A stretch of DNA of 64,000 nt from positions 186,001 to 250,000 of the forward strand of contig JAGPCY010000004.1 in assembly GCA_018057825.1 (NCBI GenBank), written 5' to 3'. The notes below the pieces were generated by a model. The model made no database searches. It saw nothing but the letters and a program-made list of their open reading frames with translations, and had not been told where the DNA came from. The position numbers and the translations under genes are program-made. The stretch comes from Kofleriaceae bacterium. Lineage in GTDB: Bacteria > Myxococcota_A > Polyangia > Haliangiales > Haliangiaceae. Position 1 is the first letter of the stretch. Every line of letters begins with the position of its first letter. Positions 7,328 to 15,869 of this stretch are shown here, piece by piece.

Positions 7328-9925
7328 ATGTCGAGCCGCGACCAGGGGCCCCCGTCCCACGATGCCCGCGGCCCGCACCCGAGTGCAGGCGCCCCGCCCG
7401 CGCCAGCGGCTGGCAAGACCTCGCTCGTGCAGCGCCGCTATGGCCTGGTCCAGCGGCGCAGCGAGGACGCCAGCGCGACGTCGCCACCGGCGGGCGCGGG
7501 CGTCGCGCCCAGCGCAGCCATGACGGCTGACCTCTTCGATGCGATGGCGGTCCACCTCGATCCGGTGCAGCGCGCCGCCGAGGCCCACAGCCTGGGGCTC
7601 CAGGATCTCGAGACTCCCGGCCTCGTCCACGCCCAGGCCGCCCATGGACTCAGCGGTGCGGCCACCGAGCTACCCTACGCGGACCAGATCCAGCGATCCT
7701 TCGGTGCCGGCCACGACGTCGGCGGCATCCGCGCCCACGTCGGCGGCCCCGCCGCCGAGGCCGCCACGGCGATCGGCGCCACCGCGTATGCGACCGGCGA
7801 TCACGTCGCCTTCGCCAGCGCGCCCGATCTCCACACCGCCGCCCACGAGGCCGCCCACGTCGTCCAACAGCGCGCCGGCGTCCAGCTCAAGGGCGGCGTC
7901 GGCCAGGCCGGCGATCCCTACGAGGTTCACGCCGACGCGGTCGCCGACCGGGTCGTCTCCGGTCAGTCGGCCGCCGACCTGCTCGCCGCTGGCCCCGGCG
8001 CCGCGGCGACGCCCGCGGTCCAGCTCCGGCGCGCCCCGCGCGGTCGCAATACGCCACCGATGAGCAGCGCGCTCCTGCGCAGCGCGGCCACCGATCTGGA
8101 GCGACTGGGGGCCCGCATGGCGCTCCCGTGGCTCCCCGGCGGGGTTACTATCGCCGACGTGCTGGCTGAGATCTCGGCGATCACCCGCCGCATCGAGCAC
8201 GCAGGCGGTATCGCGACCGAGCGCGAGGACCCCGAGTTCGAGAACCTCGCGGGGGCTGCGCGCGCGTTCATCGGCAACCTGCCACCGTCGTTCGCGAAGG
8301 CGCCCGAGATCCAGGACGCGGTGGTGGTCTTGCAGGAAGACCTCGGCTTGGCGATGGCGCGGACCGACTTCAGTCCGAGCGCCGAGCCGGTGCGGACGTT
8401 GGCGCCCCTCGATGATGCGCAGCAGGCGCAGCTGGCCCGGAAACTCCTGGCAGACGCGGTGGCGTGGCTGGTCGTCGCGAACAGCGCGCCGCCGGGGCGC
8501 GACGAGTCGGGGCTGTATCGGCGCAACGCCGTAGAGGCCGCCGAGGCGCTGCGCGTCGTGACCGACCTGATCGCCGGGCATGTGCCCCAGGGCAAGGCTC
8601 GGGTCGCGTTCGCCGAATCCGTCCTGGCGGCCAGCGAGGAGATCGCCCTGGTCGATCGTTGGGTGCGCAGCATGAAGCTGCCGGCGGACGCGACCTTCGC
8701 GCGGCTCTACGCGGCCGAGCGAGATCTGCGCGCGCTCGTCGGGGTGGAGCCGGTCGCGCGCGCGCCGATGGGCGAGGTCGACGCCTCAACGCTCGGTGAC
8801 CGCCTGATCGACGAGGACAGCCCGGAGGGGCCGCCGCGGCCCCGCGTCGGGAGCTTCACGAACGTCGCCAACGCGCTCGATGATGTCCTCGAGAGTATCC
8901 GCACCGCCATCGACGCCTTTGCGGCGCAGCCGCAGTCGGCACCCGCGCCCAAGGACTCCTCCCTCACCACCGCGCTGCTGAACGTCGCCGTCGAGGCCGC
9001 TCTCGGTGGCACCTTTGCCGCTGGCGTCCGCAAGGCCGCGGTCGCCGCCGGCCGAGCGTTGGTGGGCTCCGAGTCGGAGAGCGAGTTTCCCGAGAAGGCC
9101 CTCGCGGCCGCGTGGAAGCGCGGCGAGGACTGGCTCCGCTCCTCCGGCCGAAGCCCCGTCTCGGACGACGACCTGCATCGCGGCTACGTCGAACTCTTGC
9201 GCACCAAGTTCGTTCGGTCGATGACCGAGATCCGCATGGAGCTGGGTGACCGCGAGGAACAACTTCGGCAGGTCAACCCGACGGCGCTGGCCGCCCTTGC
9301 GGCACATCTGCGGGAGCAGTCGGCCGACGTCAAACGCGAGGCGCACGTCCAGTACGTGCTAGCGTGGCAGACCCTGCGCGCCCGCAACGACCAAGGCACT
9401 CCCGAGGCTCCCCGCTACGGCGGCACGCCCGAGGTCGGTCGCGAGTCGACCAACGACGCCGCGCTGTGGCCGGCCTTCACCGCCGGCGTGCCGGGGGTGC
9501 TTCACCTGCACTTCGCGGTCGACCGCGCCGCGCCGCGGTCCTCGACGCTCGTGCCGGGCTCGGCCTCGGTCGAGGGGATGTCGGCCGCGCACCTCGAAGC
9601 GCTGCGGAACGCGGACGACCGGCCGCTGCGCCAGCTCGGGCTCAACACGTCGATCCGGGTCACGTACCGGGGTAGCCAGCTCGGCGGGGTCGACCTGCTG
9701 TGGTTCCCGGACGGCGGCACGGTGAAGGTGGGGTGGGAGCGCATGGACTGGTCCCGCGCGCAACTGCAGGACGCCCGACATCTTCAGGCCTACGCCAAAG
9801 GAACCAACGTGGACGATCCGGCGCTCGAGACTGCTACCCATGAGGACGCCCTCGCCGGCGCACAGATGATCGCCGACGCCGTGATGGCCAAGAGCCACAT
9901 CTCGGCCTTCGGGGGCAAGCGATGA
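7328..9925 (+). CDS. DUF4157 (eCIS-core) domain protein
   Basis: The 865-aa protein has a disordered Pro/Ala-rich N-terminus, then a DUF4157 domain around residues 115-215. The domain contains the [12 protein letters not shown] signature (HExxH at residues 173-177) and a [11 protein letters not shown] motif. DUF4157 is typical of proteins linked to extracellular contractile injection systems and of large myxobacterial proteins; it is thought to mark or process cargo. The remaining ~650 residues were not recognised and could be effector sequence. No injection-system genes lie in the window. The stop overlaps a lipoprotein gene (ATGA). The last ~75 residues include a segment duplicated at 10441-10552. 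Confidence 0.8.
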   Translation: MSSRDQGPPSHDARGPHPSAGAPPAPAAGKTSLVQRRYGLVQRRSEDASATSPPAGAGVAPSAAMTADLFDAMAVHLDPVQRAAEAHSLGLQDLETPGLVHAQAAHGLSGAATELPYADQIQRSFGAGHDVGGIRAHVGGPAAEAATAIGATAYATGDHVAFASAPDLHTAAHEAAHVVQQRAGVQLKGGVGQAGDPYEVHADAVADRVVSGQSAADLLAAGPGAAATPAVQLRRAPRGRNTPPMSSALLRSAATDLERLGARMALPWLPGGVTIADVLAEISAITRRIEHAGGIATEREDPEFENLAGAARAFIGNLPPSFAKAPEIQDAVVVLQEDLGLAMARTDFSPSAEPVRTLAPLDDAQQAQLARKLLADAVAWLVVANSAPPGRDESGLYRRNAVEAAEALRVVTDLIAGHVPQGKARVAFAESVLAASEEIALVDRWVRSMKLPADATFARLYAAERDLRALVGVEPVARAPMGEVDASTLGDRLIDEDSPEGPPRPRVGSFTNVANALDDVLESIRTAIDAFAAQPQSAPAPKDSSLTTALLNVAVEAALGGTFAAGVRKAAVAAGRALVGSESESEFPEKALAAAWKRGEDWLRSSGRSPVSDDDLHRGYVELLRTKFVRSMTEIRMELGDREEQLRQVNPTALAALAAHLREQSADVKREAHVQYVLAWQTLRARNDQGTPEAPRYGGTPEVGRESTNDAALWPAFTAGVPGVLHLHFAVDRAAPRSSTLVPGSASVEGMSAAHLEALRNADDRPLRQLGLNTSIRVTYRGSQLGGVDLLWFPDGGTVKVGWERMDWSRAQLQDARHLQAYAKGTNVDDPALETATHEDALAGAQMIADAVMAKSHISAFGGKR

Positions 9926-10395
9926 GATTGTCTTCGTTCGCCGTGGGAGTCCTGGTGCTTGGCGCCTGCGATACAGAGCCGCAGAGCCCGTTCGTTGTGA
10001 GAGATTCACCCGAGACGCGGGCCACGTTCGAGAAGCACTGCGTCGACAAAGTGACCGGCGTGAGCGAAGTGCCAGCACGCACGGATCACATCGTAGCCAG
10101 CCAGGGTGGAGGCTGTAGCGTCCGTCTCTTTTTTGACCCAAAGACCGGCGCCGCGGACAGCCTCCAGCTGATCGTCGACGAGCCGCCGGGCGACATCCGG
10201 GCGCGGATCGAGACGATCATCCTGCCGATCGTCAACGACGACATGCGCCGCCTGATCCAGAAGGAGGTCTTTGCCGATCTCGGCGTCGACAAGGACATCA
10301 AGATCAAGCGGAAAGGGAAGGGCTTCTTGGACTACAAGCACGAGACCCACATGCCCGGCTACCACTCCGCGATCATCCGCCTCGGCTGGCACTGA
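9922..10395 (+). CDS. Small lipoprotein coupled to the DUF4157 gene
   Basis: This 157-aa protein has an N-terminal hydrophobic segment and a lipobox-like V-L-G-A-C at about residues 12-16, so it is probably anchored in a membrane. It starts in a 4-bp overlap with the DUF4157 gene, implying translational coupling. No family was recognised. By position it could be a dedicated partner or immunity-type protein for the DUF4157 product (inference only). The rest of the chain is soluble-looking, with one pair of cysteines. Confidence 0.65.
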   Translation: MRLSSFAVGVLVLGACDTEPQSPFVVRDSPETRATFEKHCVDKVTGVSEVPARTDHIVASQGGGCSVRLFFDPKTGAADSLQLIVDEPPGDIRARIETIILPIVNDDMRRLIQKEVFADLGVDKDIKIKRKGKGFLDYKHETHMPGYHSAIIRLGWH

Positions 10396-10440
10396 GGCGC
10401 CGATGAAGACTGCGGCGGCGACCGTGCGGCGCCACCGCGG

Positions 10441-10552
10441 TGAGGTGGCCTGGGAGCGCAGGGACTGGTCCCGCGTGCAACTGCAGGACGCCCGACATCT
10501 TCAGGCCACGCCGAAGGAACCAACGTGGTCGATCCGGTGTTCGAGACTGCCA
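10441..10552 (+). pseudogene. Displaced copy of the DUF4157 gene 3' segment
   Basis: About 110 bp match 9723-9834 closely, covering the codons for [19 protein letters not shown]. There is a 1-bp deletion (gcc-tac-gcc became gcc-acg-cc) that shifts the frame. After it the parental frame is restored and continues into a different 3' end (the 119-aa frame at 10525). This is the hallmark of an orphan C-terminal module left by recombination. Confidence 0.7.
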
Positions 10553-10884
10553 ACTACTCTCCACTTCAGCAATGCGATGCGCAGTGGTTGGCCGAGGGGC
10601 TCTCGATCGAGGAGCGCGCGCGACGCGCCCACGCGTACCGCCGCCGCGCCCGCTTCTGGGCCCGCGACCAGGCCGTCGACGCCGGCGACGCCGCGGTCCT
10701 CGAGGTCCGGGACCTCGCGGTTCACGGCAACGCGGAGGGCCCGTCCTTCGAGGAGCTCATCAACCGCGGTCTGCGGAAGGGCAAGTCCCTCGATGCTGTC
10801 TACCTGGGCATCATCGGTTCAGCTCAGCGTTCGAATGCCGAGGTGGACGCCAAGTACGCTCCCGGGGAGGCGAAGACGCCATGA
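10525..10884 (+). CDS. Orphan C-terminal module of a DUF4157-type protein
   Basis: The 119-aa frame starts at GTG 10525. That is the codon corresponding to the V of the parental G-T-N-V-D-D-P sequence, read in the parental frame. After ~9 shared residues it diverges into an Arg-rich, Cys-poor sequence with no recognised family. It lacks the DUF4157 head. Its stop overlaps the pentapeptide-repeat gene by ATGA, the same layout as the intact DUF4157 gene and its lipoprotein. It may be an alternative tail that can be swapped into the full-length gene. Whether it is expressed alone is unclear. Confidence 0.5.
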   Translation: MVDPVFETANYSPLQQCDAQWLAEGLSIEERARRAHAYRRRARFWARDQAVDAGDAAVLEVRDLAVHGNAEGPSFEELINRGLRKGKSLDAVYLGIIGSAQRSNAEVDAKYAPGEAKTP

Positions 10885-12419
10885 TCGAACTTGAGTTGTC
10901 CGAGGCACCGCGCTCCAACCACGAGGCGGCGTTCTTGCTTTCGTTGCGCGCCTGCCCGCAGTGCGGCGAGTTGGCCGATGTCGACACGGTCCGTTCGGCT
11001 CGCCTGGCGAGCGAACCGGCCGAGCCTGAGCGGGATCTGGTGACGGCCGCCTGTAGTGCCTGCGGGCACGAGCGACGGGTGACGTTCCCCGATGGCGATC
11101 GTGTCGGCTGGTTGGCTGATCCTGCCATCCTCGGCCGAGAAGGGCCATCCCGGCTGATCTCCCCACCACAGTTCCTGGCGGAGCTTCACCGGCTTGCGGC
11201 GTTGGTGCCGGCCACGCCCACCCACGTCACGCATGACGAGTACCTGCGGGATCGGCGACGCGTCTACCGCATGACCCTGTGCGCGAACGAGCTGCTTCGA
11301 TTCCTCCACGACGGCGCCGACGCGATCGCCGAGGAGCACTTTCGGACCGCTGAAGCGCGCGCCGCTCGCGACGCCGCCCCTGATGACTATCGCCGCCCAC
11401 AGCTCGAGGCCCTCCACGCCGCCGTTCATCAGCAGCTTGACGCGTACAGGGCCCAGGGCCCGCGCTTCAAGGCCATGAAGGCCGCCTGGGACGCCGCCAA
11501 CCCGCCTCCGCGCCCGCCGGCCTTCTCGAAGGAGTCCCTCGACGCTCACCGGACCTGGGCGCGCTCGCCGGCCGACGGCCCACCGGCCGGACAGCAGCTC
11601 GTGGCCGAGGACGTCGCCCAGCCGAACGCCCGCCTGGGGGCCCAGGACCTGAGCGGCAGCGTCGTCACCCGCGCCGACCTGACCGGCGCCGACCTGTCGT
11701 CGGCCGACGTCCACGCCGTCCGCTGGACCGACGTCGATCTATCGCGCGCCCGCCTCGGCAGCGCGCTGCTCCACAGCTCGAAGTGGGTCCGCTGCCGCTT
11801 CGTCGAGGCCGGCCTGGCCCTGGCTTCGGTCGGCGACTCGATCCTCGAGGACTGTGACTTCTCCCGCGCCGCGCTCCCGCGCTCGACCTGGTTCCGCGCC
11901 GACCTGGCCCGCTGCCGCTTCGACGGCGCCCAGATCGCCGACGCTCGCTTCGATCACGCCGTGATCGTCGACTCGTCGTTCCGCGGCGCGTCCTTCGCCA
12001 CCGTCTTCGATCCGATCCACGGCGGCGCCGCCCGCGCGTGGTTCATCCGCTGCGACCTCCGCGACATCGACTGGACCGGCCGCTGGTTCTACGACACCGT
12101 CTTCGTCGACTGCCTGTTCGGCGGCGCCCACGGGACCGCCCACGGCTTCCAGAACATCCACCTCCTCCGCTGCGCCCTCGACCCTGGCGGCCCCGCCCTC
12201 ACCGTGCCGGAACTCGCCACCATGCTCCACGTCCCCGCCGAGCGCTTCATCGACGCTCCCGACAAGAAGCCGCGCGCCAACGAGCGCTCCTACAAGCGCA
12301 AGGGCGTCGACGCCAAGGGCCCGTACATCGACTACGTCCAGGAGCACTCCCCCCTCCTCCTCGCCGAGCGCGCCCGCGACCCCAAGGCCCCCTTCCCCGT
12401 CCCCTGGCACATCTCGTAG
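10881..12419 (+). CDS. Zinc-ribbon plus pentapeptide-repeat protein
   Basis: The 512-aa protein starts at ATG 10881 in a 4-bp overlap with the preceding module. The N-terminus has two CxxC pairs (C-P-Q-C near residue 23 and C-S-A-C near residue 57), suggesting a zinc ribbon. From about residue 255 there are pentapeptide repeats (A-D-L-T-G, A-D-L-S-S, A-R-L-G-S and similar) that should form a right-handed beta-helix, running to about residue 440. Pentapeptide-repeat proteins include DNA-mimic and immunity-type proteins. By position it may be the partner of the orphan module, but this is inference. Confidence 0.7.
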   Translation: MIELELSEAPRSNHEAAFLLSLRACPQCGELADVDTVRSARLASEPAEPERDLVTAACSACGHERRVTFPDGDRVGWLADPAILGREGPSRLISPPQFLAELHRLAALVPATPTHVTHDEYLRDRRRVYRMTLCANELLRFLHDGADAIAEEHFRTAEARAARDAAPDDYRRPQLEALHAAVHQQLDAYRAQGPRFKAMKAAWDAANPPPRPPAFSKESLDAHRTWARSPADGPPAGQQLVAEDVAQPNARLGAQDLSGSVVTRADLTGADLSSADVHAVRWTDVDLSRARLGSALLHSSKWVRCRFVEAGLALASVGDSILEDCDFSRAALPRSTWFRADLARCRFDGAQIADARFDHAVIVDSSFRGASFATVFDPIHGGAARAWFIRCDLRDIDWTGRWFYDTVFVDCLFGGAHGTAHGFQNIHLLRCALDPGGPALTVPELATMLHVPAERFIDAPDKKPRANERSYKRKGVDAKGPYIDYVQEHSPLLLAERARDPKAPFPVPWHIS

Positions 12420-12490
12420 CCCAGCCGCCTCCGAACGCCGTCGCGCCACGCGGTGGGGACGCGCCCCGGCGGGTCGGTTCCAACGCGGCG

Positions 12491-14119
12491 CTACTGCAAC
12501 CGGTCGCTGGAGTCGGACAGGGCCACGAACAGCGGCGACTCGCGCTCCTGGCGCTCGTCGAGCGTAACGTCGAGGGCGCGCAGCGTCGACTTCGCCTTGT
12601 CGAGCAGGACCTGCAGCTCCTTCTTCGCCTTCCGCAGCTCGGTGGCGATGCCGTCGCTGCCATCCTCGATCTTGCGGTTGTGCTTCTCGAGCCGGTCGAT
12701 GCGCTCGAGCTCCGCGCCGATCCGCTTCTCGACGTCGGCGAGCGCCCGGAGGTCGCCGCTGTCGACAGCCTTGGAGCGGCCCACCAGGTACAGGCCGAGC
12801 GTGAGCGCGGCGTCGAGCCAAGCGTCGGAGGCCGGGTCCTCCGGATCCCAGCACACGAGCACGTTCTGGCCGTGGCGGGCGAAGCGCGGGAACGTCGCCT
12901 TCGCGTGCGACGTCGCCATCACCAGTAGCCCGGCCGACGCTTCGCGGTTGGCCCGCGCCTCGTCGAGCTCAGCCAGGGCCTTCGGCACGGTGTAGGACGC
13001 GTCGTGCTTGGCCTCGACCACCAGCGCTGCGCCCGCGAACGCGCCCTCGGCGGTGTGGCGCAGCACGAAGTCGCCGACCTTGCACCTGCCGGCCTTGCCG
13101 ACGGGTTCGAACATGATCGGCGCGTTGCGCAGCCGCTCGGCGATGAACGCGCCGACCTGCCCCTCAAAGGTGTTGCCCCCGTCGGGGTTTCGCGCGTCGC
13201 GCTGCCGACCGGTCTCGATGCGCGCCAGCGCGAGGCGGACGTCGCGGTCGAACAGCTCCTGGCGCGCGCGGACCTCCTCCTGGAAGGTCGCGAGGCGCTC
13301 GGCCTGGCCGGCGAGGAGTTCGCGCACGGTCGCGTCGATCGCCCCGAGCGGCGTACTCGGGTCGCGTGGGTTCAGCGCACCCAGCAGGTCGCGCCGGGCC
13401 TGCCCCGCTTCGCGCATCATCCGCGAGATCGCCGACTGCTCGTCGTTGGCGTCAAGGGCAGCCATCGCCGCCTGGAGCTGGGCGGCCTGGCCGGCGCCGG
13501 CGGCGGAGACCTCGTCACGCAACTGGCGCAGCAGCTTGGCGAGCGCGCCGTCGGGCACCAGCGGATCCAGCGCCCGCCCGAGCTCGTGCTGGTTGCGCGC
13601 CAGCACCTCGGCCAGCTTGCCCTCGATCACCTTCACCAGGCCCTCGCTGTCGGTCGGGCTCAAGCGCTTGAAGATCTCGCTCTCAGCCCCGACGTTCCGC
13701 GCCAGCGTCTGGGCCAGCACGCTGCTCGGCCCGACGAACCGCTCCAGCACGCCCGCGAGGGCGCCGCGCTCGCCGACCGCCGCGTCGAGCCGCTCGGCCA
13801 GCCGGCCGTCACTGGGGTCGAAGTACTGCCGCAGCGCCTCGGCCCACCCCTGCTGCTGCGCCGTCAGGTGCCGCTCGAGCTGGTGCTCGACCTCGGCGAT
13901 CAGCGTGCGCCCGACGTCGGACAGCTTGGCCTCCTCGGCCTTGGCGTGGGCCACCGACATCGCCCGCAGGCCGATGCGCCAGGCGTCGGCCGCCAGGCGA
14001 TCGCGGGTGCGCGCGTCGAGCGCGGCGAACACGCCGACCGACTCGGCCAGCTCGTCATGGATGGCGACGTCGAGGACGTCGTCGTGGAAGGACACCGTGG
14101 CGGTCGTCGCGTTCATCAT
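12491..14119 (-). CDS. Coiled-coil protein with PD-(D/E)XK nuclease-like domain
   Basis: The 542-aa protein is mostly charged and helical, probably coiled-coil, between residues ~40 and 320 and again at ~460-530. Between them lies a restriction-endonuclease-like core: G-D-F-V-L followed about 20 residues later by V-V-E-A-K (E369, K371), the D...ExK pattern of PD-(D/E)XK enzymes. The frame stays open upstream to 14332, but ATG 14119 was chosen because a -24/-12 promoter match (14132-14147) would start transcription at about 14121. It is divergent from the RtcR-like regulator and probably controlled by it. It may be a nuclease effector of the defence island; RmuC-like or DUF2130-like proteins are alternatives. 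Confidence 0.65.
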   Translation of the reverse strand: MMNATTATVSFHDDVLDVAIHDELAESVGVFAALDARTRDRLAADAWRIGLRAMSVAHAKAEEAKLSDVGRTLIAEVEHQLERHLTAQQQGWAEALRQYFDPSDGRLAERLDAAVGERGALAGVLERFVGPSSVLAQTLARNVGAESEIFKRLSPTDSEGLVKVIEGKLAEVLARNQHELGRALDPLVPDGALAKLLRQLRDEVSAAGAGQAAQLQAAMAALDANDEQSAISRMMREAGQARRDLLGALNPRDPSTPLGAIDATVRELLAGQAERLATFQEEVRARQELFDRDVRLALARIETGRQRDARNPDGGNTFEGQVGAFIAERLRNAPIMFEPVGKAGRCKVGDFVLRHTAEGAFAGAALVVEAKHDASYTVPKALAELDEARANREASAGLLVMATSHAKATFPRFARHGQNVLVCWDPEDPASDAWLDAALTLGLYLVGRSKAVDSGDLRALADVEKRIGAELERIDRLEKHNRKIEDGSDGIATELRKAKKELQVLLDKAKSTLRALDVTLDERQERESPLFVALSDSSDRLQ

Positions 14120-14131
14120 GCCGGTCGCCAT

Positions 14132-14147
14132 TGCGACCGGCGTGCCA
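14132..14147 (-). promoter_or_regulatory. Sigma-54 (-24/-12) promoter for the divergent nuclease gene
   Basis: On the minus strand the sequence is TGGCACGCCGGTCGCA. Compared with the consensus TGGCACG-N4-TTGC(A/T) it has a perfect -24 half and one mismatch in the -12 half, with exact spacing. The expected start point is about 14121, two bases before ATG 14119. It lies about 90 bp upstream of a sigma-54 activator gene. Confidence 0.6.
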
Positions 14148-14234
14148 GGCGCAAAGCCGCCCACGTCGCCGGCGGGCAGGCTCACCGCACAACGGTCATT
14201 GTGAAGGGCGCAAAGATCGTTGTAGCCTCGCGTC

Positions 14235-15716
14235 GTGACCCGCCTGCTGTTCGCCTGGCTCGGGACCCGCGATCTCGCCGCCGCAGCGGACGACGACCGC
14301 GGCGCCGGGCCAGTGGCCCTGGCCGCGACCACGCTGGCCTTCGACGAGGTCCACCTGCTCTGCGACTACGCGGCGAAGAAGGGCGCGGCGTTTCAGACCT
14401 GGCTGGCGCGCCAGACCGAAGCGCGCGTCGTGGTGCACCCGGTCACGATCACCGGCCCGACGCACTACGGCAGCATCTACGAGGCCGCCGTGGCCACCTG
14501 CGGGCGGGTGCTCGCCGGCCGTCGTGACGCCGAGGTCACGTTCCACCTGAGCCCGGGTACGCCGGCGATGCACGCGGTGTGGATCCTGATCGCCAAGACC
14601 TTGATCCCGGGGCGGATGATCGAGACCTCGAAGGAGAACGGCGTCGTCACGGTCGACATCCCGTTCGACATCTCGGCCGAGCTGGTGCCGATCGTCGGCG
14701 CGCGCCTGGCTGGCCTCACCGCCGGTGCGCCGCCGGAGCTGGCGGCGTTCTCCGACATCATCCACCGCAGCCGCGAGATGGCCCGGGTTCTCGAGCAAGC
14801 CGCCCGGGCGGCGCGGTGGGCCGTGCCGATCCTGATCGAGGGCGAGTCGGGCACAGGCAAGGAACTCATGGCCCGGGCCATCCACGACGCCAGCAAGCGC
14901 AAGGGCAAGTTCGTCGCGGTCAACTGCGGCGCCATCCCGCACGCCCTGGTCGAGTCGACCCTGTTCGGCCACGAGCGCGGCGCCTTCTCGGGTGCGACCG
15001 AGCAGCGCCTCGGCGTGTTCGAGACCGCGCAGAAGGGCACGGTGTTCCTCGATGAGCTGGGCGAGCTGCCCCTCGACGCGCAGGTGAAGCTCCTGCGCGT
15101 GCTGCAGGAGGGCGAGGTCACGCGCGTCGGGCGGGTGGAGGCGGTGCAGGTCGACGTGCGGGTGATCGCCGCGACCAACCGCAGCCTGACCGAGGAGATC
15201 GCGGCGCGCCGGTTTCGCGAGGACCTCTTCTACCGCCTGGCGGTCGCGGTGCTTCGGCTGCCCAGCCTGCGCGAGCGCCGCGGCGACCTGCCGGTGCTCA
15301 TCGAGCACTTCCTCGCCCGCGTCAACCGGGCGGCGCAGGCCCACGGCGACGTCGAGAAGCGCCTTTCTCCCAGCGCAAGGAACGTTCTCCTCGCCCACGA
15401 CTGGCCGGGGAACGTCCGCGAGCTGGAGAACACGCTCAGCCGGGCCGTCTTGTGGTCTGCGGGCGAGGTGATCTCCGCCGAGGAGATCCGCGGCTCGCTC
15501 CTGGCTCGCCCGGGGCCCGGGGAGGAGGCTATCCTCGGCCGCCCGCTCGGCGACGGCTTCAAGCTGACCGAGCTGCTCGATCGGGTCGCGAAGCACTACC
15601 TCGAGCGCGCGCTAGCCGAGGCCCAGGGCAACAAGACCAAGGCCGCTGGCCTGGTTGGGTTCGCGAGCTACCAGACCCTGACGAACTGGCTGGAGCGGCA
15701 TGGGGTAAAGGGCTGA
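14235..15716 (+). CDS. RtcR-like sigma-54 activator with CARF-type sensor
   Basis: The 493-aa protein has three parts. Residues 1-165 resemble the RtcR/CARF sensor, with a Rossmann-like core and the motif H-L-S-P-G-T-P-A-M-H-A-V-W aligning with the ligand-site region of RtcR. Residues ~185-420 are a sigma-54-interacting AAA+ domain: Walker A G-E-S-G-T-G-K near 202, G-A-F-S-G-A loop near 248, and Walker B G-T-V-F-L-D-E-L-G near 267. The C-terminus is a Fis-type helix-turn-helix (N-K-T-K-A-A-G-L). Classical RtcR controls RNA-repair genes after binding RNA-derived ligands; no rtcA or rtcB is present here. Flanking sigma-54 promoter matches suggest it drives the defence operon and the divergent nuclease gene. 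The start is GTG 14235. Confidence 0.85.
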   Translation: MTRLLFAWLGTRDLAAAADDDRGAGPVALAATTLAFDEVHLLCDYAAKKGAAFQTWLARQTEARVVVHPVTITGPTHYGSIYEAAVATCGRVLAGRRDAEVTFHLSPGTPAMHAVWILIAKTLIPGRMIETSKENGVVTVDIPFDISAELVPIVGARLAGLTAGAPPELAAFSDIIHRSREMARVLEQAARAARWAVPILIEGESGTGKELMARAIHDASKRKGKFVAVNCGAIPHALVESTLFGHERGAFSGATEQRLGVFETAQKGTVFLDELGELPLDAQVKLLRVLQEGEVTRVGRVEAVQVDVRVIAATNRSLTEEIAARRFREDLFYRLAVAVLRLPSLRERRGDLPVLIEHFLARVNRAAQAHGDVEKRLSPSARNVLLAHDWPGNVRELENTLSRAVLWSAGEVISAEEIRGSLLARPGPGEEAILGRPLGDGFKLTELLDRVAKHYLERALAEAQGNKTKAAGLVGFASYQTLTNWLERHGVKG

Positions 15717-15761
15717 CCGACTTGGACAAAGGCGGGATCGTCGCCCCTACAGGGTGAGGCC

Positions 15762-15776
15762 GATCGCTCGGCGATC
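15762..15776 (+). promoter_or_regulatory. Possible activator-binding inverted repeat
   Basis: GATCG-CTCGG-CGATC forms a perfect 5-bp inverted repeat about 90 bp upstream of the predicted sigma-54 start. This is a usual distance for an enhancer-like site of a sigma-54 activator. It is short, so chance is possible in this GC-rich DNA. Confidence 0.3.
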
Positions 15777-15839
15777 ATGCTGCGCACTCTGGTCCGGCCA
15801 GGTACCGTCAGCCCGTCGTCGTAAGGTCGGCTGGCTTCC

Positions 15840-15855
15840 TGGCCGCGCAATTGCA
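15840..15855 (+). promoter_or_regulatory. Sigma-54 (-24/-12) promoter of the defence operon
   Basis: TGGCCGCGCAATTGCA has the invariant TGGC and TTGCA elements at the exact sigma-54 spacing (GG and GC 10 bp apart). It sits between the sigma-54 activator gene and the helicase gene. The predicted start is about 15866, only ~4 nt before ATG 15870, so the mRNA would be almost leaderless. Confidence 0.65.
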
Positions 15856-15869
15856 ACTTCGCTCTCGCG

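Noticed and set aside
7328-9925. Presence of a complete contractile injection system
   Set aside because: Only the DUF4157 cargo-type domain is seen. No sheath, tube, baseplate or ATPase genes of such a system lie in the window.
14235-15716. RNA-repair (rtcBA) operon regulator in the classical sense
   Set aside because: Neither rtcA nor rtcB is adjacent; the flanking genes are defence-type, so only the sensor-activator architecture is shared.
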